32,667 nt of DNA from Streptomyces fructofermentans. GTDB taxonomy: Bacteria > Actinomycetota > Actinomycetes > Streptomycetales > Streptomycetaceae. Of the stretch, positions 24,985-32,638 are shown piece by piece (within the stretch, counting starts at the first letter, position 1; the number at the start of each line of letters is the position of its first letter). The DNA is taken from assembly GCF_014651055.1 (NCBI RefSeq), contig NZ_BMWD01000048.1:1-32667 (forward strand). The letters are read 5' to 3'. The notes beneath the pieces were generated by a model. The model was not told the DNA's origin. It made no database searches and worked only from the letters and a program-made list of their open reading frames with translations. Position numbers and translations under genes: made by a program.

Positions 24985-26190
24985 CTACGCGCCGGTGCGG
25001 GCCAGCGTCTCCAGCGGGCCGACCAGGATCTCGGAGAAGGCGAGTTCGGCGGCTCCGACCAGCACCGCGTCGTCGCCGAGTTCCCCGACGCGCAGCCGGA
25101 GGTGCTCCCGGGCGGCACCGAGGGCGTGGCTGTTGATACGGCTCCGGATCTGCGCGGCCGAGCCGAGGAACACCTCGCGGAGCGTGCCGCCGAAGATCAC
25201 GGTCCGCGGGTTGAGGATGTTGACCAGGCCGCCGACGGCGATGCCGAGCCAGTCACCGACGTCGTGCAGCGCGGCGCGGGCGCTGATGTCGCCCCGGTCG
25301 GCCGCCTCGACGACGGCGCGCACGGCGTCCCGGCCGGTGGCCGAGGGATCGCGCCGGGCGGCCTGGAGCAGCGCGCGCTCACCGGCCTCGGACTCCAGAC
25401 AGCCGCGCGCCCCGCACCCGCAGGGTCTGCCGCCCCGCGGGTTGACGACCATGTGGCCGATCTCGCCGCCGTAACCGCCGTCCCCGCCGAGCAGTTGCCC
25501 GCCGGCGATGATGCCTCCGCCGATGCCGATGTCGCCGTGCAGGTACAGCAGGTCCTGGCAGCCGGTGCCCGCGCCGCGCAGGTGCTCGGCGACGGCCCCG
25601 AGGTTGGCCTCGTTCTCGACCGAGACGGGCAGGCCGAGGCCCAGCCGGCGGGTGAGGTCCTCGCCGAACTCCTCCTCCTTCCAGCCGATGTGGGCGGCGG
25701 AGCGGACCACACCGTCGGACCGCCGCACCAGACCGCGGACCGCGGCACCCAGGCCGACGCACAGGGTGCCGTCCCGGGCGGTGTCCATCAGCTGCCGAGC
25801 GAAACCGGCGAGGACGTCGGCCACCTCGCCGGAGTCGAAGCCACCGCGCGGCCAGGGGGTCTCCCGCCGGCCGAGGAAGACCCCGCCGAGACCGATCCGC
25901 GCGGCGGCCAGGCGGTCAACGCCCACGTCGAAGGCGAGGACGTACACCCGGTCGGACTCGGGCCGGACGACGAGGGACGGACGCCCCGCCCTGCCGGTGT
26001 CCTGGGGGAGCTCCTCACGAATGAGGCCGGCCGAGGACAGTTCGCTGACCAGGCCCAGGATCGTGCTGCGGTTGAGGCCCATGCGGTCGGCCAGTACGGC
26101 CCGTGAGGTGGAGCCGCCGAGGTGCACATGGCGGAGCAGCGTGCCGAGATTGTGCCGGCGGATCTCCTCCTGCGAGGGACCGGCTTTCAT
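24985..26190 (-). CDS. ROK-family transcriptional regulator of the xyl operon
   Basis: A 401-residue regulator. Residues 8-75 form a winged HTH (RRHNLGTLLRHVHLGGSTSR, RMGLNRSTILGLVSELSSAG), and residues 80-395 the sugar-kinase-like ROK domain. The zinc site is intact: His246, Cys257, Cys259 and Cys264 in GHMVVNPRG and CGCGARGCLE. It retains ENEANLGA and GDIGIGGGI of the sugar pocket. Such proteins bind a sugar and leave DNA; xylose is inferred from the adjacent xylFGH genes. It lies 12 bases after xylH on the same strand, so it is probably the last operon gene. In S. coelicolor, Rok7B7 sits beside xylFGH; this is likely a counterpart. Confidence 0.9.
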   Translation of the reverse strand: MKAGPSQEEIRRHNLGTLLRHVHLGGSTSRAVLADRMGLNRSTILGLVSELSSAGLIREELPQDTGRAGRPSLVVRPESDRVYVLAFDVGVDRLAAARIGLGGVFLGRRETPWPRGGFDSGEVADVLAGFARQLMDTARDGTLCVGLGAAVRGLVRRSDGVVRSAAHIGWKEEEFGEDLTRRLGLGLPVSVENEANLGAVAEHLRGAGTGCQDLLYLHGDIGIGGGIIAGGQLLGGDGGYGGEIGHMVVNPRGGRPCGCGARGCLESEAGERALLQAARRDPSATGRDAVRAVVEAADRGDISARAALHDVGDWLGIAVGGLVNILNPRTVIFGGTLREVFLGSAAQIRSRINSHALGAAREHLRLRVGELGDDAVLVGAAELAFSEILVGPLETLARTGA

Positions 26191-26202
26191 GACGCCTCGA
26201 CC

Positions 26203-27492
26203 TCATCGTCGTACGGCCCGGCGACGGGACAACGCGTCCACGCCCGCGGCCACCAGCAGAACCGAACCCGTGACAGCGTACTTGACCCCTGAGCTGTAGC
26301 CCATGAGGCCCATGCCGTTCTGGATGACCGCCACCACCATGCCGCCGAGCACCGCGTCCATGACCCGGCCCCGGCCGCCGAACAGGCTCGTACCGCCGAT
26401 CACCGCTGCCCCGACGGCCAGCAGCAGGACATTGCTGCCGCCCGTGTTGGGGTCGACCGAGTTGCCGCGGGACGCGGCGACGATGCCGCCGACCGCGGCC
26501 AGGGACGAGCAGATGACGAACGCGGAGACACGGATGGCCGCCACGTTGATGCCCGCCCGCCGGGCGGCCTCCGCGTTGCCCCCCACCGCGTAGATGTGCA
26601 GTCCGAAGGACGTGCGTTGGAGTACGAACGTGCCGGCGACGAGCAGGACGGCGATGACCGGAACCACGATCGGCACGCCCTTGAGCGAGTCCACGATGAT
26701 GTTGCGGCTGCGCTCCCGGTTGAGCAGGTGGACGGCGATCGAGCCGAGCACCGCGAGACCGCCGATCCTGACGGCGAGCAGGGCGGGCGGAGCGGTGGCG
26801 AGCCCCCGCCTGCCGCGGTTGCGGTTCTGCCGGAGCTGTACCGCCGCGTAGGCCGTGACGCCGGTCGCCAGCAGCGCCCAACCGAGCGCGGGGGAGAGGT
26901 TGTCGTTCGCGACGGCCAGGATCGTCTCGTCGCGGATGGAGATGTTGGTCCCCTCCTTCAGCAGCATCAGCACGACGCCCTGGAAGGCCAGGAAGGCGGC
27001 CAGTGTGACGACGAAGGACGGAATGCCGACCTTCGCCACCAGCAGTCCGAGTACCAGGCCGATGAACGTGCCGGTGAGGATCGCCGCTCCGACCGCGCCG
27101 TACCAGGGCCAGCCGTGGTCGGTGAGGAGGATCGCGAGAACGGCGGCGCAGACCCCGCTCGCGTACCCGGCGGACAGGTCGATCTCGCCGAGGAGGAGGA
27201 CGAAGACCAGTCCCATGGCTATGGCGATGCTGCCCGTGCCCTGGGTGAGCAGGTTGGCGAAGTTCAGCTCGGACAGGAAGACCGGGCGCAGGGAGGCGAA
27301 GAAGACGCAGAGCACGACCAGGCCGAGGACTGCGGGCAGCGCGCCCAACTCGCCGCCGCGCAGGCGCGCGACGTAGTCGCGGCCGACCGAGCGCAGACTC
27401 GCCGTTCCGGCCGTGGCGCGCTTGTGCGGGACGCCGGGCCGCTCGGGCTCCTCGGGCCTTTCGGGCTTCTCGGGGGCGACGGCTGCGCTCAT
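26203..27492 (-). CDS. xylH: Xylose ABC transporter permease
   Basis: A 429-residue CUT2-family permease with about ten membrane helices after a 45-residue Pro/Glu-rich cytoplasmic N-terminus. Family motifs include FANLLTQGTGSIAIAMGLVF, LLGEIDLSAGYASGV, KVGIPSFVVTLAAFLAFQG and the loop YAVGGNAEAARRAGI, followed by GGTSLFGGRGRVMDAVLGG. It forms the channel for the sugar delivered by XylF. Its ATG overlaps the xylG stop (ATGA), and GGAG precedes it. Ribose or another pentose/hexose is possible, but the SBP and ROK neighbours favour xylose. Confidence 0.9.
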   Translation of the reverse strand: MSAAVAPEKPERPEEPERPGVPHKRATAGTASLRSVGRDYVARLRGGELGALPAVLGLVVLCVFFASLRPVFLSELNFANLLTQGTGSIAIAMGLVFVLLLGEIDLSAGYASGVCAAVLAILLTDHGWPWYGAVGAAILTGTFIGLVLGLLVAKVGIPSFVVTLAAFLAFQGVVLMLLKEGTNISIRDETILAVANDNLSPALGWALLATGVTAYAAVQLRQNRNRGRRGLATAPPALLAVRIGGLAVLGSIAVHLLNRERSRNIIVDSLKGVPIVVPVIAVLLVAGTFVLQRTSFGLHIYAVGGNAEAARRAGINVAAIRVSAFVICSSLAAVGGIVAASRGNSVDPNTGGSNVLLLAVGAAVIGGTSLFGGRGRVMDAVLGGMVVAVIQNGMGLMGYSSGVKYAVTGSVLLVAAGVDALSRRRAVRR

Positions 27493-28265
27493 GGGGTGGC
27501 TCCGTTGGTGTGTACGAGGCCGAGGTCTCCGCTGCGGCCCGAGGTGATCAGCTCGACGATCTGGGAGTGCGTCACGTCCGAGGCCTTGACCTGGGCGGCC
27601 ATCCGGCCCAGGTACAGGGCGGCGATCCGGTCGGACACCGCGAAGACGTCGTTCATGTTGTGCGAGATCAGGACCACGGCGAGGCCGTTGTCGGCGAGCC
27701 GCCGCACCAGTTCGAGGACTTGCGCGGTCTGCGCCACACCGAGCGCCGCGGTGGGCTCGTCGAGGACCACGACCTTGCTGTTCCACAGCACGGCCTTGGC
27801 GATGGCCACGGTCTGCCGCTGGCCACCGGACAGGCTGGAGACCTGCTGGCGGATGGACTTGACGGTCCGCACCGAGAGCCCTTCCAGGGTCCTCGCGGCC
27901 ATCTCCTCCATCGTCGCGTCGTCCAGGACGAGTCCGCGGCGCTTCTCCCGGCCCAGGAACATGTTCTGGACGATGTCCAGGTTGTCGCACAGGGCCAGGT
28001 CCTGGTAGACGATCTCGACCCCCATCGCGGCGGCGTCGCGCGGACTGTGGACCTGGACCCGCTCTCCCTCGAACCAGTACTCGCCGCCGTCGAACGGGTG
28101 GATTCCGCCGATGCACTTCACCAGGGTGGACTTGCCCGCCCCGTTGTCGCCGACGAGGGCGGTCACCTCCCCGGGATGGACATCGAAGGCCACGTCGTGG
28201 AGCACCTGCACAGGGCCGAAACTCTTCTCGATCCCCCGCAGTCGAAGGATCGGGGTCGCTGTCAT
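27489..28265 (-). CDS. xylG: Xylose ABC transporter ATP-binding protein (single domain)
   Basis: A 258-residue ATPase. Walker A GDNGAGKST (Lys45), signature LSGGQ (145-149), Walker B VVVLDE (Glu170) and the switch His in ISHNM are all intact. Most CUT2 ATPases, such as E. coli XylG (about 510 residues), carry two fused ABC domains; this one has one, so it should act as a homodimer, as seen in other Streptomyces. The start has AAGGAG about 10 bases upstream. It is the middle gene of the operon, separated from xylF by a strong hairpin. Confidence 0.9.
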   Translation of the reverse strand: MTATPILRLRGIEKSFGPVQVLHDVAFDVHPGEVTALVGDNGAGKSTLVKCIGGIHPFDGGEYWFEGERVQVHSPRDAAAMGVEIVYQDLALCDNLDIVQNMFLGREKRRGLVLDDATMEEMAARTLEGLSVRTVKSIRQQVSSLSGGQRQTVAIAKAVLWNSKVVVLDEPTAALGVAQTAQVLELVRRLADNGLAVVLISHNMNDVFAVSDRIAALYLGRMAAQVKASDVTHSQIVELITSGRSGDLGLVHTNGATP

Positions 28266-28295
28266 GGAAGACGGCTCCTTACTGTGGTGAGGTCA

Positions 28296-28328
28296 CGGGC
28301 CCCGGGAGGCCGTGCGTCCCGGGGCCCG
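28296..28328 (-). terminator. Strong intercistronic stem-loop between xylF and xylG
   Basis: CGGGCCCCGGGA (28296-28307) pairs perfectly with TCCCGGGGCCCG (28317-28328), loop 9. A smaller GCCGGC/GCCGGC hairpin lies nearer the xylF stop. Position between a binding-protein gene and its permease genes fits a partial terminator or mRNA stabiliser that keeps XylF abundant. Confidence 0.75.
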
Positions 28329-28377
28329 CGAAGGGCTCGTCGGGCCGGCGGCTGGGCCGGCCGGAGCGCAGGGAGGG

Positions 28378-29472
28378 CTAGTTGACGCCGGCCTCGGCGC
28401 AGAGCTCGGCGAACTTGCCCTTGCACAGTTCGTCCTTGGTGACGAAGCCGTCGGCGACCACGTCCTTGACGTTGTCCTTGTAGATGGCCACCGGTGTCTC
28501 CAGTACGGACGCCACCTTCCGCTTGCCCTCGGGGTCCTCCACGGTCGCGTTGGTCTTGCCCTTCTGGCCCTTGGCGAGGGACACGGCGAGTGCGGCGGTG
28601 GCGTCGGCCTCCTTCTTGACGGCCTTGTAGACGGTCATGCACTGGTCGCCCGCCAGGATGTTCTGCAGGCCCTGCACGGTGGCGTCCTGGCCCGTGACCG
28701 GCACCTCGCCGTTGCGGTTCTGCTTGCGCAGCACCGCGATCGCCGCGTTGCCGAGGCCGTCGTTGGCGGCGAGCACACCGCCGATCTTCGGCTCGCTGGT
28801 GAGCATCTGCTCGAAGACCGTGCCTGCTTGGGCGTTGTCCCAGTCGGGGACGGACTGGTCGGGACCCTTGACGTACTCCCCGGCCGCGTACTTCGGGTCG
28901 AGGACGCCGTTGTAGCCCTCGGCGAAGAGGGTGGCGTTGTTGTCGGTCGGGGAGCCGTTGAGGGTGGCGACGATCGGCTTCTTCGCCTTCATGTCGCTCA
29001 GGCACTTGCTCAGGCCCTCGCCCTGCAGTTTGCCGACCGCGTTGTTGTCGAAGCTCACGTAGTACTGGGCGGAGCCGCCGAGCGTGAGCCGGTCGTAGTC
29101 GATGGTGGCCACGCCCTGCGACTTGGCCTTGTCCAGGACGGCCTTGCCGGTTCCGCTGTCCAGGTTCACGATCACCAGGACGTTGACGCCGCTGGTGATC
29201 ATCTGGTCCGCGATGGTCTGGAACTGCTGCTTGTCGCCCTGTGCGTTCTGGATGTCGTAGTCGACGCCCGCCGCCTTGAAGGCCTCGGACAGGTACTTGC
29301 GGTCCGCGGTCTCCCAGCGTGCCGACGACTTGCTGTCCGGGAGGATGACGCCGATCTTCGCCTTCTTGGCGTCGGAGCCGGAGCTGTCGTCGTCCGCCGA
29401 GTCGCCGCCGCAGGCGGTGAGCGACGTGCTCAGGGTTACTGCCGCGGCGATGAGGAGGAGTCCCTTGCGCAT
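28378..29472 (-). CDS. xylF: Xylose-binding lipoprotein of the ABC transporter
   Basis: A 364-residue solute-binding protein. The signal peptide ends in a lipobox LTAC with lipid-accepting Cys21. The mature part is a periplasmic-binding fold of the CUT2 class: KIGVILPDSKSSARWETADR, then IADQMITSGVNVLVIVNLD, IDYDRLTLGG, YVSFDNNAVGKLQG and VLAANDGLGNAAIAVLRKQ, ending in VTGQDATVQGLQNILAGDQ. This arrangement, with the NNAVG motif, is typical of XylF. It captures sugar outside the membrane and passes it to XylH/XylG. AAAGGA precedes the ATG at 29472. As first gene of the unit it is expected to be controlled by the ROK regulator. Confidence 0.92.
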   Translation of the reverse strand: MRKGLLLIAAAVTLSTSLTACGGDSADDDSSGSDAKKAKIGVILPDSKSSARWETADRKYLSEAFKAAGVDYDIQNAQGDKQQFQTIADQMITSGVNVLVIVNLDSGTGKAVLDKAKSQGVATIDYDRLTLGGSAQYYVSFDNNAVGKLQGEGLSKCLSDMKAKKPIVATLNGSPTDNNATLFAEGYNGVLDPKYAAGEYVKGPDQSVPDWDNAQAGTVFEQMLTSEPKIGGVLAANDGLGNAAIAVLRKQNRNGEVPVTGQDATVQGLQNILAGDQCMTVYKAVKKEADATAALAVSLAKGQKGKTNATVEDPEGKRKVASVLETPVAIYKDNVKDVVADGFVTKDELCKGKFAELCAEAGVN

Positions 29473-29646
29473 GGGCAGGGTCCTTTCTGGTGTTACGGCC
29501 GGACATCCGGACGCGCGAGGGTGTTGAGGGGGGAGAGGGGAACACTCTCGGAGGAATTGCCGGTTCTCGGGTGATCCGCCCGGTTGAATGTTGTGAGCGG
29601 GAACTTACGGCGCGGTCGAGCGCGGGCGCCAGGGGTGTGTAGCCAG

Positions 29647-29670
29647 AATTTGTCATCCGCCATAACAATT
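29647..29670 (-). promoter_or_regulatory. AT-rich inverted repeat, candidate ROK operator upstream of xylF
   Basis: AATTTGT (29647-29653) and ACAATT (29665-29670) are imperfect inverted arms spanning 24 bases in an otherwise GC-rich region. TTGTTA on the minus strand (29668-29663) could be a -35 element. It lies about 175 bases before the xylF ATG, in the only clearly AT-rich patch. Confidence 0.35.
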
Positions 29671-29802
29671 GGGTGACGCCGTCGGGATGCGGCCCGGTCC
29701 GCCCAAGTGGCCTTCGGTGAAGGGATGTTGGTCGGGTGCTCGCGTGGTGGGGTCGTGCGTGGAGGTGACTGGGTGTCGTGCTCGCCGGGAGGATCTCCTG
29801 CT

Positions 29803-29844
29803 GGGGTCCGGGGTCCGGGGTCCGGGGTCCGGGGTCCGGGGTCC
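29803..29844. repeat. 7-bp tandem repeat, six perfect copies
   Basis: GGGGTCC is repeated six times without change from 29803 to 29844, then decays (GGGGACG, GGGGATCC, GCGTCCGGGG). It is non-coding and upstream of the EamA gene. Such runs change length by slippage. Confidence 0.9.
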
Positions 29845-29973
29845 GGGGACGGGGATCCGGCGTCCGGGGTGTCGCGGGGTGGGCGCGATCCGGGGCGTAC
29901 GGCAGGGGCGGGACGTCCAGTCGTCGAGACAGGTGTCATTGGGGATGACGCTCATGTCGTCGCCTGTCATCAT

Positions 29974-31008
29974 GTGCCGGTGCATACGTCTGAAAGCAGT
30001 CAGCTCCACCGGGGGCGGGGCGTCGGGCTGGGTCTCGCGCTCGGGTCGGCGGTCGCCTTCGGTGGCTCCGGTGTCGCGGCCAAGCCGCTGATCGAGGCGG
30101 GACTCGACCCGCTGCACGTGGTGTGGCTGCGTGTGGCCGGTGCCGCCCTGGTGATGCTGCCGCTGGCCGTGCGCCACCGGCGCCTGGTGCGCGAGCGCCC
30201 CGCACTGCTCGCGGGGTTCGGCCTGCTCGCCGTGGCCGGTGTCCAGGCCTTCTACTTCGCGTCGATCTCGCGGATTCCCGTCGGGGTGGCGCTGCTCGTC
30301 GAGTACCTGGCGCCCGCGCTCGTCCTCGGGTGGGTGCGGTTCGTGCAGCGGCGGCCGGTGACCCGGGCGGCGGCGCTGGGTGTCGTCCTGGCCGTGGGCG
30401 GCCTCGCCAGTGTCGTCGAGGTGTGGTCGGGGCTGAGCTTCGACGCCGTCGGCCTGCTGCTCGCGCTCGGCGCCGCCTGCTGCCAGGTCGGCTACTTCGT
30501 CCTGGCCGACCAGGGCGGGGACGCGGGGGACGAGGCGCCGGACCCGCTGGGGGTCATCGCGTACGGACTGCTCGTCGGCGCGCTCGTCCTGACGGCGGTC
30601 GCGCGGCCGTGGGGGATGGACTGGTCGGTCCTCGGCGGGAACGCCGACCTGGACGGAACCTCCGTCGCGGCCTCACTGCTGATCGGCTGGATCGTGCTCG
30701 TCGCCACCGTCGTCGCGTACGTCACCGGGGTGTTGTCGGTGCGCAGGCTGTCCCCGCAGGTCGCGGGCGTCGTGGCCTGCCTGGAGGCGGTCATCGCGAC
30801 CGTGCTCGCCTGGGTGCTGCTCGGCGAGCACCTGTCCGCGCCGCAGATCATCGGCGGCGGGGTCGTACTCCTCGGAGCGTTCATCGCGCAGTCGTCCACG
30901 CCGTCCGGGAAGCCGAACTCGCCGGTGGCGGGCGGCACCGGGGAAGCGGTCGGGGCGGGCGGGGGCGGCGAGGAAAAGGAACTGACCGCGCGTGGCACCG
31001 CCGTCTAG
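29974..31008 (+). CDS. EamA/DMT-family transporter
   Basis: A 344-residue membrane protein with ten helices in two EamA repeats. The first is GLGLALGSAVAFGGSGVAAK, with AGVQAFYFASISRIPVGVAL and LLVEYLAPALVLGWVRF. The second is AVGLLLALGAACCQVGYFVL, with YVTGVLSVRRLSPQVAGVVA and CLEAVIATVLAWVLLGEHLS. These carriers export amino acids or other metabolites; the substrate is unknown. The C-terminal 40 residues are Gly/Ala-rich and cytoplasmic. Two GTG starts are close together (29974, 29980) and neither has a ribosome site. The coordinate is therefore approximate. Confidence 0.85.
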   Translation: MPVHTSESSQLHRGRGVGLGLALGSAVAFGGSGVAAKPLIEAGLDPLHVVWLRVAGAALVMLPLAVRHRRLVRERPALLAGFGLLAVAGVQAFYFASISRIPVGVALLVEYLAPALVLGWVRFVQRRPVTRAAALGVVLAVGGLASVVEVWSGLSFDAVGLLLALGAACCQVGYFVLADQGGDAGDEAPDPLGVIAYGLLVGALVLTAVARPWGMDWSVLGGNADLDGTSVAASLLIGWIVLVATVVAYVTGVLSVRRLSPQVAGVVACLEAVIATVLAWVLLGEHLSAPQIIGGGVVLLGAFIAQSSTPSGKPNSPVAGGTGEAVGAGGGGEEKELTARGTAV

Positions 31009-31011
31009 GGT
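30982..31011 (+). promoter_or_regulatory. Possible leaderless promoter after the first EamA gene
   Basis: CTGACC (30982-30987), 18 bases, TAGGGT (31006-31011), then 7 bases to ATG 31019. The only frame from that ATG is a 13-codon peptide (MHPHVLVLPPPAV, stop at 31058-31060). This may be a leader peptide or chance. Confidence 0.3.
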
Positions 31012-31533
31012 GCCGGTCATGCATCCGCACGTGCTGGTCCTTCCGCCTCCGGCGGTCTGAGTCGGGCCACCGGGACTCCGCGGGGCCGCCCGGCGGACCG
31101 GTGCTGCCCGCGTACGAGTCCGAGGACCCTTCGCGCCCCGGCGGTGACGGTGCCCCGGCGGTCAAGTCGCCCGAGTCGCCCTCGTGCCCGGCCGACGCGT
31201 CCACGCGCACCCGGCCACCCGGTCGGGACGGCCGCGGCGGACCGCGACGGTGGGGATGACGGCGGGGATGACGGCGGCGGCCGAAGCGGCCGTGACGTCC
31301 GAGCGGTCCGAAGCCTCGGGGCGGTCGCCGGGCGGTGCGCCTCGCGCGGTCCGGTCGCCGTAGCGGCCACCGGACCGGTCGGGTCGCGCCCGGCGTGGCC
31401 GCCGCCGGGCCGGTCGCCCGCGCGGGGCCGCCGAGGCCGTCCCCTTGCGGTGCCCCCCCGACCGCCGAGGCGTCGTCCCGCGGACTGCGACGTGGTCCCT
31501 TCCCGAACATCTGCGCAGTTGCGGAGAGCACAC
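31009..31533. other. Intergenic region without a supported gene
   Basis: 525 bases of GC-rich sequence between the two EamA genes. It contains short direct repeats (GGGGATGACGGCG near 31251-31280) and long open frames in several phases made of Pro/Arg/Gly, without a convincing start or family. A decayed gene cannot be excluded. GGAGAG at 31523-31528 is the ribosome site of the next gene. Confidence 0.5.
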
Positions 31534-32594
31534 GTGTCGAATTCCGTCGCAGGCCTGCCCGTCGGGCGAGGCCTGTTCTATCTGGTCGTCGCCGGTGTCG
31601 CCTGGGGCACTGCGGGCGCGGCCGCCTCGCTCGTCTTCCGGGCCGGCGACATGGGCCCCGTCGCCCTGTCCTTCTGGCGCTGCGCCTGCGGCCTCGCCCT
31701 GCTGCTCGCCGCGCGGTCCCTGCGCCGCCCGCGTGCCGCCCGAGGCGACCGCCGGTACGTGGCCGAGCGCCCCGCCGCCGCACGGTGCTGCTGCGGACCG
31801 GGGCGACGGGGCTGGGGCTCGCGGTCTTCCAGACCGCCTACTTCGCCGCCGTCGGGTCCACCGGACTCGCGGTGGCCACCGTCGTCACCCTCGGCTCCGG
31901 ACCCGTGCTCATCGCGCTCGGCGCGCGGCTGACCATGGGGGAGCGACTGGGCCGCGGCGGGCGCGCCGCCGTCGTGGGGGCGCTCGCCGGGCTCGTGGTC
32001 CTGGTGCTCGGCGGCGGAGGCGTCACGGTCCGGCCGGCGGGCGTGGGGCTCGCCCTCGTGTCCGCCGCCGGGTACTCGGCCATGACGGTGCTGACCCGCC
32101 GATGGGGGCGCTCCGGTGGTACCGACGCCTCGGCCACGACCGTGGGGGCGTTCGCCGTCACGGCCGTGTGCCTGCTGCCGTTCGCTCTGGTGGAAGGTCT
32201 GGTCCCGCACACCGACGACCCCGTACGGGTCGCCGTGCTGGTGGCGTTCGTCGCCGCCGTGCCGACGGCGCTCGCGTACGCGCTGTACTTCGCGGGCGCG
32301 GCTGTCGTCCGTTCGGCCACCGTCTCCGTGGTCATGCTCCTCGAACCGGTGAGTGCCGCGTTGCTCGCCGTCACGCTGCTCGGCGAGCACCTGACCGCGG
32401 CGACGGTCGTCGGTACGTCGCTCATGCTCGGCTCGGTCGCCGGGCTCGCGTTCGCCGAGGCACGGGGCGCGGGATCCGTACGCGGGGAGCCGGGGCCGGA
32501 CCCCGAGTCCGAGCCGGAGCCGGAGCCGGGCCCCGAGTCCGAGCGGGAGCCGGAGCAGGAGTCCGAGTCCGAGCGGGAGCCGGTGCGGGGTTGA
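31534..32594 (+). pseudogene. EamA/DMT-family transporter with a one-base frame disruption
   Basis: The gene starts at GTG 31534 after GGAGAG and encodes good EamA helices (GLFYLVVAGVAWGTAGAAAS, LSFWRCACGLALLLAARSL). Between about 31760 and 31787 the similarity moves to the -1 frame, where [56 protein letters not shown] and [19 protein letters not shown] continue to the stop at 32594. One missing base explains this. No canonical slippery heptamer is visible, so a mutation or a sequence error is more likely than programmed frameshifting. The C-terminal tail is an unusual Glu/Ser/Pro repeat (about 35 residues). If the base is restored, the protein is about 350 residues and complete. Confidence 0.8.
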
Positions 32595-32605
32595 GCCGTT
32601 GGGTG

Positions 32606-32628
32606 CCGGGGCGGCCGTACCGCCCCGG
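32606..32628 (+). terminator. Hairpin terminator after the second EamA gene
   Basis: CCGGGGCGG (32606-32614) pairs perfectly with CCGCCCCGG (32620-32628), 5-base loop, 12 bases after the stop. Confidence 0.7.
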
Positions 32629-32638
32629 GTCCCCCGCC

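Larger units (their letters stand above)
29473..29973. other. Divergent intergenic region with operator-like site and tandem repeat
   Basis: 501 bases between xylF and the EamA gene. It holds an AT-rich inverted repeat (29647-29670), a 7-bp tandem repeat (29803-29844) and no convincing gene: open frames over it encode repeat-derived Pro/Asp/Gly runs. Confidence 0.55.

Noticed and set aside
24808..26106. 432-codon plus-strand open frame across the repeat and the ROK gene
   Set aside because: It is a shadow of the ROK gene joined to repeat sequence; the ROK motifs on the minus strand are decisive.
31760..31787. Programmed -1 ribosomal frameshift in the second EamA gene
   Set aside because: No X-XXY-YYZ slippery heptamer was found at the junction, and a single lost base in a GC-rich run is simpler.
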